From assembly GCA_023475225.1 (NCBI GenBank), contig JAMCVK010000034.1:1-64000 (forward strand): DNA of 64,000 nucleotides, written 5' to 3'. This stretch comes from Chloroflexota bacterium. Its GTDB lineage: Bacteria > Chloroflexota > UBA6077 > FW602-bin22 > JAMCVK01. Shown here piece by piece: positions 54,614 through 63,185 of the stretch (within the stretch, counting starts at the first letter, position 1; each line of letters starts with the position of its first letter). Made by a program: the position numbers and the translations under genes. Under the pieces are notes generated by a model. It saw only the letters and a list, made by a program, of their open reading frames with translations. It ran no database searches and had not been told where the DNA came from.

Positions 54614-54648
54614 TTGTCCGCCAGGTCGGACTCCGACCTGGCGGACAA
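54614..54648. repeat. Perfect 17-bp palindrome between thi4 and the DUF6775 gene
   Basis: TTGTCCGCCAGGTCGGA (54614-54630) is followed after one base by its exact reverse complement (54632-54648). Such long, nearly loopless palindromes are often dispersed repeats (REP-like). It could also cut or stabilise the thi mRNA between the two genes. There is no T-tract, so it is not a standard terminator. Confidence 0.75.
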
Positions 54649-54657
54649 AGCCCTCCC

Positions 54658-55452
54658 TTAAGCGACTGTGATCCCTTCCAGAATACCCATTACTACCTCG
54701 GCGGCTCGCTTGCCAGAGAGCAGCATGGCCCCGAAGGTCGGGCCCATACGGGGCAGTCCGTACGTGGTAGACACGGCCATTCCAGCCACCACAAGCCCAG
54801 GATGCACCTCTCCGGTATGCTCGACGACCAGATCCTCCGACATTTCTACCCACATAGCCCCAAAACCAACGGTACGAGTGAGCCCACGCTCCTCGAGGCG
54901 ACGAACCACACAAGCATCATGCCCTGTAGCATCAATGACAACCTTCGCTTCTAGAGCCACCGGATCAACACAGGTGATCTCTCGAGGCAAGGCCGCAATA
55001 GGTGTCCAGTTCACGACGACGCCCGCAACACGGTTCCCCTCCCGCAGAACAATATCATCGAAGATGGTCATATTAGCGAACTTCACGCCCGCATCACAGG
55101 CCGCCGCAATGAGCTTCGAGCAGGCATGGGGACCGTCAGCTACATACAGACCTTCGACGGCCTCTTCATAGGGCACACCGAGCTCATCGAGCATGGTCTC
55201 GGCCGGAGCACGCAGGGTAACTTTGTTCATAAGGTAGCCACCGATCCAGAAGCCGCCCCCTAGGTAGTTGTTTCGTTCAACGATCAACACCTTAAGCCTT
55301 CGCGCCGCCAGCTCCTTGCCAGCTACCAAGCCGCTGGGGCCGGCCCCAACAATGATGACATCACTATCAGCGTATTGCTCGAATTGACGGAGAAAGCTAC
55401 TTACGATGGCCCTGGTGACATCCTTTTCCGCAACCGAATGAAACAATGGCAT
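54658..55452 (-). CDS. thi4: Thi4-type thiazole synthase (sulfide-dependent ADP-thiazole synthase)
   Basis: Makes the thiazole moiety of thiamine from NAD and glycine. The 264-residue FAD/NAD-fold protein has [18 protein letters not shown] (about 32-49), the [18 protein letters not shown] region, IDATGHDA, and the C-terminal [18 protein letters not shown]. In yeast Thi4 a cysteine donates the sulfur. Here that segment ([14 protein letters not shown]) lacks the FCAKR context, so it is likely the catalytic sulfide-using type found in anaerobic archaea. A Cys does occur four residues after GHD begins. It follows thiC by 32 bases. Confidence 0.92.
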   Translation of the reverse strand: MPLFHSVAEKDVTRAIVSSFLRQFEQYADSDVIIVGAGPSGLVAGKELAARRLKVLIVERNNYLGGGFWIGGYLMNKVTLRAPAETMLDELGVPYEEAVEGLYVADGPHACSKLIAAACDAGVKFANMTIFDDIVLREGNRVAGVVVNWTPIAALPREITCVDPVALEAKVVIDATGHDACVVRRLEERGLTRTVGFGAMWVEMSEDLVVEHTGEVHPGLVVAGMAVSTTYGLPRMGPTFGAMLLSGKRAAEVVMGILEGITVA

Positions 55453-55484
55453 TTTTCATATCTCCTTTCTAATTTATGGTGCAT

Positions 55485-56783
55485 TTAGCACCTTATTTTC
55501 TCCACCCCAAGGGTAGCACTGACCAACTTCATGGCGCAGAACTGTCCGCACATACTACATACCTCCTGATCGTGCAGCCGATGCATTTCTCTTAGATGAC
55601 GGGGTCTCACTGGGTCGATAGCCAGGGCTATCTGCCGCTCCCAATCAAGCGCTTTACGCGCGCGAGACATCTGGAGATCCCAATCGCTGGCACCTCTCAC
55701 GCCCTTGACGATATCAGCTGCGTGAGCGGCAATGCGGGCCGCAATAACCCCCTCACGCACATCATCGACATTCGGCAAGCCCAGATGTTCCGCCGGCGTA
55801 ACGTAACACAAGAAGTCAGCCCCACTGGCCGCGGCGATCGCTCCCCCTATGGCCGCTGTAATATGATCGTAGCCTGGGGCTACATCGGTTACTAGAGGGC
55901 CAAGAACGTAGAATGGTGCGCCCTTACAGATGCGCTTCTGCAATTGCACATTTGCCGCAATCTGATCAAGTGGCACATGGCCTGGACCTTCGACCATCGC
56001 CTGGACATTCGCCTTTCTGGCTCGCTCAACTAATTCTCCCAAGATGATTAACTCCTGGGTTTGGGCTCGATCCGTAGCATCAGCCAAACAGCCGGGACGA
56101 AGTCCGTCCCCCAGGCTAAGGGTAACATCATAGCGATAGGCTATCTCCAACAAGCGATCATACTCTTCAAAGAGGGGATTTTCTCTTTCATGGTAAAGCA
56201 TCCATCCCACCAGAAAAGCACCACCGCGTGAGACGATATCGGCCACACGCCCCTCGGACTTAAGCCGTCTGATCGTCTCTTGGGTGACACCACAGTGAAC
56301 CGTTATGAAATCGACGCCATCGCGTGCCTGTCTTTCAATGGTATCAAAGAGGCCATCAACTGTCATCGCGACGATCGTGCCCTGGTCATTGATAGCCTCG
56401 ATGGCAGCCTGATAGATGGGGACGGTTCCTACCGGCTTATTAAAAAGGCCCAACACACCGCGCCGTGTAGCATCAATATCACCACCCGTGCTCAGATCCA
56501 TAACAGTATCGGCTCCAGCCTCAGCCGCTGCCCGCACCTTCTCCAGCTCCGGCTCCATCTCGGGGTAATCTGAGGAGGTACCGATATTGGCATTGATCTT
56601 TGTTCGTAAGCCCTTGCCGATACCCAGCGGTAGCAAGCCCTTATGATTGACATTGCAAGGGATGACTATCATTCCCTCAGCCATACCCTGTTGGATAACT
56701 TCAACAGCAACACCCTCATCCTCAGCCACCATTCGCGTCGCCGCCGTTATCTCTCCCCGCCGTGCCATCTCTATCTGTGTCAT
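55485..56783 (-). CDS. thiC: Phosphomethylpyrimidine synthase ThiC
   Basis: Radical-SAM enzyme that converts aminoimidazole ribotide to hydroxymethylpyrimidine phosphate. The 432-residue protein has the C-terminal cluster motif [11 protein letters not shown] (the CX2CX4C of ThiC), and family stretches such as [44 protein letters not shown] and [13 protein letters not shown]. It is the short, non-proteobacterial form. It is first in the thiamine operon and lies directly downstream of the TPP riboswitch and terminator. Confidence 0.96.
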   Translation of the reverse strand: MTQIEMARRGEITAATRMVAEDEGVAVEVIQQGMAEGMIVIPCNVNHKGLLPLGIGKGLRTKINANIGTSSDYPEMEPELEKVRAAAEAGADTVMDLSTGGDIDATRRGVLGLFNKPVGTVPIYQAAIEAINDQGTIVAMTVDGLFDTIERQARDGVDFITVHCGVTQETIRRLKSEGRVADIVSRGGAFLVGWMLYHERENPLFEEYDRLLEIAYRYDVTLSLGDGLRPGCLADATDRAQTQELIILGELVERARKANVQAMVEGPGHVPLDQIAANVQLQKRICKGAPFYVLGPLVTDVAPGYDHITAAIGGAIAAASGADFLCYVTPAEHLGLPNVDDVREGVIAARIAAHAADIVKGVRGASDWDLQMSRARKALDWERQIALAIDPVRPRHLREMHRLHDQEVCSMCGQFCAMKLVSATLGVEKIRC

Positions 56784-56858
56784 AAGCTCCCTCCATACAA
56801 AGGCAAGCGCAATATCACTTATCCACCATCGTTCTCTTTGAGCAGCTTCTTTCCAGCC

Positions 56859-56892
56859 AAAAGAAAATCGCCTTGCCAGACGGGAAGGCGAT
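56859..56892 (-). terminator. Terminator governed by the TPP riboswitch
   Basis: On the minus strand ATCGCCTT (56885-56892) pairs with AAGGCGAT (56867-56874), followed by TTTCTTTT. It lies between the riboswitch and thiC, so ligand binding probably stops transcription here. Confidence 0.8.
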
Positions 56893-56916
56893 AATCAGGA
56901 ACTGTAATCCTTAATT

Positions 56917-57001
56917 CCGCTTCCCTACGCTGGCATTACCCAGATCAGGTTCTAAGGGTCGGTGGACAGTGCACGCTCTCAGCCGTCAAGCTCCCCTAGC
57001 G
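56917..57001 (-). promoter_or_regulatory. TPP riboswitch (THI element)
   Basis: The minus strand carries the conserved thi-box parts in order: CTAGGGGAGC, GGCTGAGAG, ACCCTTAGAACCTGATCTGGGTAATGCCAGCG (in pieces ACCTGATC and GGTAATGCCAGCG), and AGGGAAGC. It precedes thiC and controls the thi operon in response to thiamine diphosphate, most likely by the terminator just downstream. Confidence 0.95.
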
Positions 57002-57021
57002 GTCTCTTCACTTTGTACATA

Positions 57022-57050
57022 ATTATACTAGATTAAATCAACCAAAGCAA
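57022..57050 (-). promoter_or_regulatory. Promoter of the thiamine operon
   Basis: On the minus strand TTGCTT (57045-57050) and TATAAT (57022-57027) are separated by 17 bases. Transcription would start near 57015, just before the riboswitch. Confidence 0.75.
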
Positions 57051-57064
57051 ATAAAATTGAAATC

Positions 57065-57095
57065 TTCAAAATGAGTCTCTACTTTATGTTAAAAT
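57065..57095 (+). promoter_or_regulatory. Possible promoter of mnmE
   Basis: TAAAAT (57090-57095) preceded by TGT forms an extended -10; TTCAAA (57065-57070) is a weak -35 at 19 bases. Confidence 0.45.
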
Positions 57096-57152
57096 CAAAA
57101 ATGTTTTGGGTTAGTCATAACTCATCACTACTAGATATGGACAAGAGTGGCA

Positions 57153-58517
57153 ATGCTTAGCGATACTATTGCTGCTATCTCCACGCCGATCGGGGAATCA
57201 GGTATCGGCATTATCCGTATCAGCGGACCCGACGCCCTGCGCATCCTTCGTGACCTATTCGTCCCTAAACGTAGAATTGATATTTTACCGTACCATCTGC
57301 GCTATGGCCACATAGTCGATTCAGCCACAAGGGAGACGATCGATGAGGTGCTGGCAATCTACATGCCAGCACCTTACACCTATACCCGTGAGGACATCGT
57401 CGAGATCAACTGTCACGGTGGCCCTGTACCACTCCAAAGCATCCTTACGCTGGTACTGCATTGTGGAGCACGCTTAGCCAAGCCTGGCGAATTCACCTTA
57501 AGGGCATTCCTCAATGGGCGCATCGACCTGGCTCAATCTGAGTCGGTGATGGATATCGTACGCGCCAAGACGGCTGCTAGCCTACGCGTGGCCGTTGGCC
57601 AGCTCGGAGGGCACCTCTCCAAGGAGATTCGGTCGCTTCGTCAACAGATTATGAATCTCCTGGCCTACCTTACGGCCACCATCGACTTCGCCGAGGATGA
57701 AATTCCCGAACAGGATGCGGAAACGCCTCTGAAGCAGATTCAACAACGTTTAGAGGAGCTACTTAAGAATGCTGATGTCGGAATGGTCTACCGCCAGGGG
57801 GTTCGAACAGTCATCATCGGCCGCCCTAATGTGGGCAAATCGAGTATCTTAAATGCTCTCTTGCGAGAGAGCCGGGCCATCGTCACGCCCATACCAGGTA
57901 CGACTAGAGACACTTTGGAAGAGGTGATCAATCTACGCGGGCTACCTGTGGTCTTGGTAGATACGGCTGGCCTCACGGCCACTGATGATCTCGTAGAACG
58001 TTTGGGGGTAGAGCGCAGTCGCAAAGCCATAGCCCAGGCTGATCTGGTATTACTGATTATAGATGGCAGCGTTCCCCTCCAATCTTACGATCGGGAGATC
58101 GTTTCCACCTTGGAAGATAAACCGGCTATCATCGTTCTGAATAAATCAGATTTGCCGCTGGCCATCAATTTGGCCGAGATAGAGGCGCTACTACCTACGT
58201 TTCCCAAAGTGCACATTTCGGCGCTAACCGGTCAGGGTTTGGCCGACCTAGAAACAGCGATCATCGAGGCCATCTTTGCTGGTAGAGTAGTGACCTCTGA
58301 CACCCTCCTCATCAGCAACCCGCGCCACAAAGATGTCCTCTATCGCGTGGAGAGACACTTGTGCGCCGCCCTAGATGGGCTAACAGCAGGGCTACCGGCC
58401 GACTTCATCGCTATTGACCTCACGGCAGCAGCTAACGCCCTGGGAGAGATCACCGGCGAAACAGTAACTGATGACCTCCTGGAGACCATTTTCAGCCATT
58501 TTTGCATTGGAAAGTAG
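57153..58517 (+). CDS. mnmE: tRNA modification GTPase MnmE
   Basis: With MnmG, modifies the wobble uridine of several tRNAs (cmnm5U/nm5U). It starts MLSDTIAAISTPIGESGIG, has the folate-binding N-terminal domain (to about 120), a helical domain, and an inserted G domain with GRPNVGKSSILNALL, DTAGLT and LNKSDLP. It ends in the obligatory FCIGK whose cysteine is conserved. ATG 57153 is preferred to GTG 57147, two codons upstream. It has 454 residues, normal length. Confidence 0.95.
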   Translation: MLSDTIAAISTPIGESGIGIIRISGPDALRILRDLFVPKRRIDILPYHLRYGHIVDSATRETIDEVLAIYMPAPYTYTREDIVEINCHGGPVPLQSILTLVLHCGARLAKPGEFTLRAFLNGRIDLAQSESVMDIVRAKTAASLRVAVGQLGGHLSKEIRSLRQQIMNLLAYLTATIDFAEDEIPEQDAETPLKQIQQRLEELLKNADVGMVYRQGVRTVIIGRPNVGKSSILNALLRESRAIVTPIPGTTRDTLEEVINLRGLPVVLVDTAGLTATDDLVERLGVERSRKAIAQADLVLLIIDGSVPLQSYDREIVSTLEDKPAIIVLNKSDLPLAINLAEIEALLPTFPKVHISALTGQGLADLETAIIEAIFAGRVVTSDTLLISNPRHKDVLYRVERHLCAALDGLTAGLPADFIAIDLTAAANALGEITGETVTDDLLETIFSHFCIGK

Positions 58518-58530
58518 TTGATATAGCCAT

Positions 58531-59490
58531 CTAACGTTCCTTCGGCCGCTTTGATGATGGATGCTTTCCGCCCAAGAACATATGCCGCATCTGCTCGCCA
58601 GGGCTGAGCGTCTCTGCCACACCTGGCCATTCCTCAGATTTACTGCTTTGCCACTTATCGCGTGCCTCTTTTGCCTCTTGAAAGACCATCTCTAGTCTCT
58701 CATCACCGCTGGCGATCAACTGGCGCATATCCTCCAATTCGTGAAGGAAGGTCTCCATCCAGCGTAGCAGGCCGTCACGATTCGTCAAGCAGATATCACG
58801 GTACATTATGGGATCACCGCTGGCCAGACGTGAGGCATCATGGAAGCCACCGGCCGCCAGACGGCTGATCTCACGCCAAGCCGGACTATGAGCCGTTGTG
58901 TTGACTAAAGCGGTGGAGAGGATAAACGGCAGATGACTGATAGCTGCCACGAAGCTGTCGTGCTCAACCGGATCGATGAAATAAGGCTTGGCTCCAATGG
59001 CAGAAACCAAGTTGGCCACAAGACTGACGGCCTCGGCAGTCGCCCCAGGGGAGGGAAGCAGACAATAGGTACAGCCGATGAATAGGTCCGGATCTGCCGC
59101 GGCTATACCTGAAACTTCCTTGCCAGCCATCGGATGACCACCAACGAAGCTCACTCCTTCCGGTAGCATCTCGTCAGCCCAAGCCAATACTTGCTGTTTT
59201 GTGCTAGCCGTATCCGTAACTACACAGCCCCTAGGCAGATAGGTGGCGATATCTCGCAGTGTATCCTTAACGGCCCCCACGGGTGTAGCGATGATGACTA
59301 AAGTGGCCTTGGATACAGCCGCAGGAAGGTTCCATTCGGCTTTATCAATGGCTCCTCGCTTGCGCGCTTCAGCAGCCGTACCAGGATCTAAATCATGGCC
59401 AATGATTTCATACCCCAACTTAGTTCGTTGTAAAGCCAACCCCAAGGAACCGCCAATTAAGCCCAACCCAATTATAGTGATGTGCGCCAT
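58531..59490 (-). CDS. tyrA: Prephenate dehydrogenase
   Basis: NAD(P)-dependent oxidative decarboxylation of prephenate (or arogenate) for tyrosine synthesis. The 319-residue protein has the Rossmann motif IIGLGLIGGSLGLAL (5-19), TDTASTK (about 92-98), GGHPMAGKEVSG (about 116-127) and HDSFVAAISHLPF (about 188-200). No ACT or chorismate mutase domain is attached. It converges on mnmE with a 13-base gap. Confidence 0.92.
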   Translation of the reverse strand: MAHITIIGLGLIGGSLGLALQRTKLGYEIIGHDLDPGTAAEARKRGAIDKAEWNLPAAVSKATLVIIATPVGAVKDTLRDIATYLPRGCVVTDTASTKQQVLAWADEMLPEGVSFVGGHPMAGKEVSGIAAADPDLFIGCTYCLLPSPGATAEAVSLVANLVSAIGAKPYFIDPVEHDSFVAAISHLPFILSTALVNTTAHSPAWREISRLAAGGFHDASRLASGDPIMYRDICLTNRDGLLRWMETFLHELEDMRQLIASGDERLEMVFQEAKEARDKWQSSKSEEWPGVAETLSPGEQMRHMFLGGKHPSSKRPKER

Positions 59491-59558
59491 ATCGTACCTC
59501 TTTCAAAGGACCCTACACCCCGAGCCAAGATCAGCGAAATAAAGGAAATCACACGTCT

Positions 59559-60059
59559 TCAATTCTCCCAATCAGCCTGATAAAGCAACACAGCCATCTC
59601 GTCAGATGGATGAGGCTGATCATGCTGGGAGATAAGGCTGATAACCCGTGACGAACAGCCGGCTTGTCTAGCCATTTCTGCACCAATGCGGGCGTGATGC
59701 TCATGCACATAGAAACAATAGCGCCAACTATCCCTCTTATTTGAAGCGATTCTAGCCAGCATCCTCGCATTCAGCCCTTCAAGCAAGACTATAGCCCCAC
59801 GGATCCGCAAGCCAAAACGCGCCTCCACCTTGCCGACATCATGCAACAGAGCAGCTCTCAATAAATCCTGACTCTCCTGACCCTGACGACGCAAATGCGA
59901 GAAGACATCGACGCAGTGTCGTTGATCAGCCAGCTCCATGCGTTCAAAGAGCGCCCGCTCCCCCACATTGAGATACCTCACCAAAACGGCCCTGTCCTCT
60001 GCCCCAATACTAGCTCGCCAGGCAGAGAGAAATTGCCTAAGGCGATGTCCGATCCTCAT
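59559..60059 (-). CDS. HD-domain phosphohydrolase-like protein
   Basis: A 166-residue protein with the HD-domain metal-binding pattern: DQRHCVDVFSHL (about 45-56, first histidine), LLHDVGKVEAR (about 70-80, HD pair) and a later YVHEHHARIGAE (about 117-128). HD proteins hydrolyse nucleotides or phosphoesters; the substrate is unknown. It lies between the M50 protease and tyrA on the same strand and is probably co-transcribed. Confidence 0.8.
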   Translation of the reverse strand: MRIGHRLRQFLSAWRASIGAEDRAVLVRYLNVGERALFERMELADQRHCVDVFSHLRRQGQESQDLLRAALLHDVGKVEARFGLRIRGAIVLLEGLNARMLARIASNKRDSWRYCFYVHEHHARIGAEMARQAGCSSRVISLISQHDQPHPSDEMAVLLYQADWEN

Positions 60060-60075
60060 CTTTTAAAGACTACCA

Positions 60076-60702
60076 TTATCCAAGCACAGCGTGCAACAAT
60101 AGCTGTGAGGCCGGTTCGAGCACGTGTCCGATAAGGCCAAGCCTGGTATAGGCATCAAGGAGGATTAACAGCAGCAGCAGACCGGGACCGTACGCCTCAT
60201 ATCGAGAGAGAAGATAAGCCTGACGAGTGGGAAGAAGTCCCAGAAGTACCTTGAAGCCATCTAAGGGTGGAATAGGAATCAAGTTGAAGATGGCAATAAC
60301 GATATTAACGAAAACGATGTAATATAACAAGTACATCAGGAAGGTGTAGGACAACAAAAAGTAGAACAGGTCAAAACGCAAAGGTATGGCAAAGATGACG
60401 GCCGTGGCCAGGTTAGACGCCGGGCCGGCTAGCGAGACTACAGCCATCCCTGTCTTTGGACCGTTACGGAGGTTATAAGGATTGACCGGCACCGGTTTGC
60501 CCCAACCGATACCAAAGCCAGCGATAGCTGTCATTATCATCATGAGGGTTCCTAAGGGATCGAGATGAGCAAGAGGGTTAAGAGTCAGACGACCCTGATA
60601 TTTAGCTGTGGGATCTCCCAGGTTGTACGCCATCCAGGCATGACAGGCCTCATGGACCGAGATAGCCACTAAGAGAGCAATAACTATGTATAGAAGTGAC
60701 AT
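60076..60702 (-). CDS. Site-2 protease family (M50) membrane metalloprotease
   Basis: A 208-residue membrane protein with about five spans. The zinc motif HEACHAW (HExxH, about 17-23) and the distal NLIPIPPLDGFKVLLG (metal ligand Asp, about 142-157) identify the short S2P/FtsH-associated subgroup of M50. This family cleaves proteins within the membrane; the substrate is unknown. It is followed by the HD gene 16 bases downstream. Confidence 0.88.
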   Translation of the reverse strand: MSLLYIVIALLVAISVHEACHAWMAYNLGDPTAKYQGRLTLNPLAHLDPLGTLMMIMTAIAGFGIGWGKPVPVNPYNLRNGPKTGMAVVSLAGPASNLATAVIFAIPLRFDLFYFLLSYTFLMYLLYYIVFVNIVIAIFNLIPIPPLDGFKVLLGLLPTRQAYLLSRYEAYGPGLLLLLILLDAYTRLGLIGHVLEPASQLLLHAVLG

Positions 60703-60803
60703 TCCTTTTCACCATAACTCAACCTGATCGGCGGGCATATCAGCGATACTGGCTCCAGCGGGGCATCAGAAGCGAGCGGTGTTCGCCTTATAGGTCTTAA
60801 TTC

Positions 60804-61415
60804 TCAAGGGCTTGGCCCACCCACAGTGAAGTTGAGAGTATAAACGAGGCGACCATCTTCCAGGACCTCTATCTTATAGCTACCTGTAGGAAGCTTATGG
60901 TCAGCATTATAGTTGCCGTAACCAGTAGCGCTGCCGAAGGGGGAGGCATTGTACGTTTTGCTCACTAGCTCTTTCCCCTGCATGTCCACCAGGCGAGCAG
61001 TGTACTTGGCCTTACTGCCTCTCGGAGCCGATACCCAAACCTCAATGTCATCCAAAGTAGAGAAACTGGTTTCGGGCGGTCCACCTGGTTGCTTTATTAG
61101 TGTCACGGTGACCCCCGTCGCACTGGGAGTTCCTGAAGCAGGCGGGCCGAACCCTGGCGGACCACCCTCAGGTGGGAAGGGTGATCCTGGTGGGCCTCCT
61201 CCAGGCAATATCCCAGGTGGAAAGGCAGAAAAAATTTGCTTAATCTCTGAGCTAATAGTCTTCCCTAGATCCGCCAAGCCGCCCACTGCGGCCTGGGGTA
61301 CACCCGAGACGAGACCGACAACGAGCAGGGCCGCGATCAGGCTGAAGGTAGCAAACCACGCCCCCAAACAACCGAGGCATCCACCAAAGAAGGCTTTCAG
61401 CGCGTACCTTAGCAA
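60804..61415 (-). CDS. Membrane-anchored protein with Pro/Gly-rich linker
   Basis: Not a family I recognise. 203 residues starting at TTG 61415 with GAGAGGAG upstream. An N-terminal membrane segment (about 11-42, FGGCLGCLGAWFATFSL and following) is followed by a Pro/Gly-rich linker (65-95, repeats of GGPPG and PPEGG). A C-terminal domain of about 100 residues follows, ending GSYKIEVLEDGRLVYTLNF, probably a beta-sandwich exposed outside the cell. It has its own promoter and may be a surface protein. Confidence 0.75.
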   Translation of the reverse strand: MLRYALKAFFGGCLGCLGAWFATFSLIAALLVVGLVSGVPQAAVGGLADLGKTISSEIKQIFSAFPPGILPGGGPPGSPFPPEGGPPGFGPPASGTPSATGVTVTLIKQPGGPPETSFSTLDDIEVWVSAPRGSKAKYTARLVDMQGKELVSKTYNASPFGSATGYGNYNADHKLPTGSYKIEVLEDGRLVYTLNFTVGGPSP

Positions 61416-61482
61416 CCTCTTCTCCTCTCAGAGCCGAGCTGGTCAATAAAAGGAACCCCTCAGCGCCCGACTACTGCTACTC

Positions 61483-61511
61483 ATCCTACTAGATGCATAG
61501 ACGTATGTCAA
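61483..61511 (-). promoter_or_regulatory. Promoter of the Pro/Gly-rich protein gene
   Basis: On the minus strand TTGACA (61506-61511), a perfect -35, and TAGGAT (61483-61488) are separated by 17 bases. Confidence 0.65.
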
Positions 61512-61547
61512 CATCCCGAATATGGCTCACAATTGTTACTGCAATGA

Positions 61548-61607
61548 GGTTCGGTAACATCCATTCCGAGGCAGCGTTTACTATTCGATAACACTGTCTA
61601 CCGAACC
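61548..61607. repeat. Inverted repeat GGTTCGGTA / TACCGAACC
   Basis: The 9-bp arms at 61548-61556 and 61599-61607 are exact inverse copies with 42 bases between them, lying between two divergent promoters. They could be paired operator sites for one regulator. Confidence 0.45.
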
Positions 61608-61638
61608 ATCACGTATCCTCTGCTGTGGCCTGAATAGT

Positions 61639-61680
61639 GGACAGCCTAGTCTCTCTGATAGTATAAATAGTAGTATAATG
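61639..61680 (+). promoter_or_regulatory. Promoter of the tandem FAD oxidoreductases
   Basis: TGGACA (61639-61644) and TATAAA (61663-61668) are separated by 18 bases. A second ideal -10, TATAAT, lies at 61675-61680. The leader to ATG 61812 would be about 130 bases. Confidence 0.5.
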
Positions 61681-61811
61681 ATAATGAGTTGAGAGTTGTG
61701 TAGGGATGGCGCAACCTCGATGCATGTTGCTTCGCCCAATGCCGCTCCTTTGGTGGGGCACGGTGGGTATGCTGATCCTGCAACATGAACAAGTGATAGA
61801 GGATAGGGCCA

Positions 61812-63185
61812 ATGCCAGAGAAAGATTACTTGCCCTTAAAAGATGGATCCCACATCGCCATAGTGGGGGGTGGGCCGGCGGGAGCCCTCTTCGCCCACGC
61901 TCTCCTTAGGAATGCCCAACACTGTGGACTCAATCTGCATGTCACTATCTTTGACGGCAAGTCGTTTGGCTCAGCTATTGGCTGTAATATGTGTGCCGGG
62001 GTGATCGCTAAAAGCTTTGCTGAGAACCTGCGGAACATCGGCCTCCATTTGCCCAACAATGTGGTCCAACGCTATATTCAAGGTTACTGGCTGGAAACAA
62101 AGGTGGGTGCTCTTTATCTACACCGCCCCTACGAGAGTGAGGGCATCCTCACTGTCTTCCGTGCCAACGGGCCCAGAGGCTCCTCCTACCGAGAAAACGT
62201 CAGCTTCGATGATTACCTCCTATCCTGTGTGGAGAAACAGGGTGTAACAATTGTGCCCCAATATGTGACGGAGATCCGTTTACCACCACGACGAGGCTTG
62301 CCTGCCCAGGTCATCTATGGATACGGATCAAACCTAAAAACATGCGAAGCTGATCTGGTTGTGGGAGCCTTTGGGTTAAATAGTCGAATGGTTCATTATG
62401 TCGAGAACCTGGGCTTCGGCTATAAACCGCCGGCTACGATGCGCAGCGTACAAGCCGAACTACCCCTTGGAGAGGAGTACATCCAACGATCGTTCGGTAA
62501 CGCCATCTGGGTGTATGGCCTAAGCCTGCCAGGAATAAAATTCGCTGCCCTCACACCCAAGTATGAATACCTTACAGTAACGCTAATAGGAGAGAATGTC
62601 ACCAAGCAGGATATTGCCGTTCTCCTGGACCACCCCATCGTGCGCAAACGATTTCCCGCTGATTGGCAGACGCCTCAGTCCTATTGCCATTGTAGCCCCC
62701 GTGTTTCGGCCTCCGCTGCTCGCCGCCCCTTCACCGACCGCTTCGTCATCATTGGCGAAGCCGGCGACTCCCGATTGTATAAGAACGGACTAGAGTCAGC
62801 CTACGTTACCGCTTGCGCTGCCGCGGCAACAACGGTGCATTACGGTGTCTCTGCCCATGCCTTTGAGAGATACTATTACCCAACCTGTCGAAGCATCGTG
62901 AGAGATAGCAGGTATGGACAGCTGCTCTTCTGGATCAATGATAGGGTCTTTTCCTACAACCTGACGGCCAGAGCTCTCATCGAGGCTGCCCGTCGTGAGC
63001 AAACCCAATATCCGGCCGATATGCGGGTGATCAACCAGGTACTCTGGGATACACTTACCGGAGACCGGCCCTATAAAGATATTTTTATTGACTCTCTGAA
63101 TCCTCGTTTTCAATTCCGCTTTCTGGCCCAAGTAGCCCGCAACCTTTATCGAAAAAAGGATGTAGAGGTCACCCGTGAGTGGTAA
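61812..63185 (+). CDS. FAD-dependent oxidoreductase, geranylgeranyl reductase-like
   Basis: A 457-residue flavoprotein with the N-terminal dinucleotide motif IAIVGGGPAGALFAHALL (15-32), a cysteine-containing loop GCNMCAGVI (about 57-65), and VVGAFGLNSRMV (about 183-194), followed by a GD-type FAD motif near FVIIGEAGDSRLYKNGLESA. This pattern fits the geranylgeranyl reductase group, which hydrogenates isoprenoid chains or reduces related lipids and quinones. The substrate is unknown. It is the first of two tandem paralogues; GTG of the next gene lies within its last codons. Confidence 0.8.
   Translation: MPEKDYLPLKDGSHIAIVGGGPAGALFAHALLRNAQHCGLNLHVTIFDGKSFGSAIGCNMCAGVIAKSFAENLRNIGLHLPNNVVQRYIQGYWLETKVGALYLHRPYESEGILTVFRANGPRGSSYRENVSFDDYLLSCVEKQGVTIVPQYVTEIRLPPRRGLPAQVIYGYGSNLKTCEADLVVGAFGLNSRMVHYVENLGFGYKPPATMRSVQAELPLGEEYIQRSFGNAIWVYGLSLPGIKFAALTPKYEYLTVTLIGENVTKQDIAVLLDHPIVRKRFPADWQTPQSYCHCSPRVSASAARRPFTDRFVIIGEAGDSRLYKNGLESAYVTACAAAATTVHYGVSAHAFERYYYPTCRSIVRDSRYGQLLFWINDRVFSYNLTARALIEAARREQTQYPADMRVINQVLWDTLTGDRPYKDIFIDSLNPRFQFRFLAQVARNLYRKKDVEVTREW

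Larger units (their letters stand above)
61416..61811. other. 396-base divergent intergenic region
   Basis: No gene. It contains a minus-strand promoter (61483-61511), a 9-bp inverted repeat (61548-61607), and plus-strand promoter elements (61639-61680) for the oxidoreductase genes. Short overlapping frames at 61609-61812 and 61706-61909 have no coding character. Confidence 0.6.
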
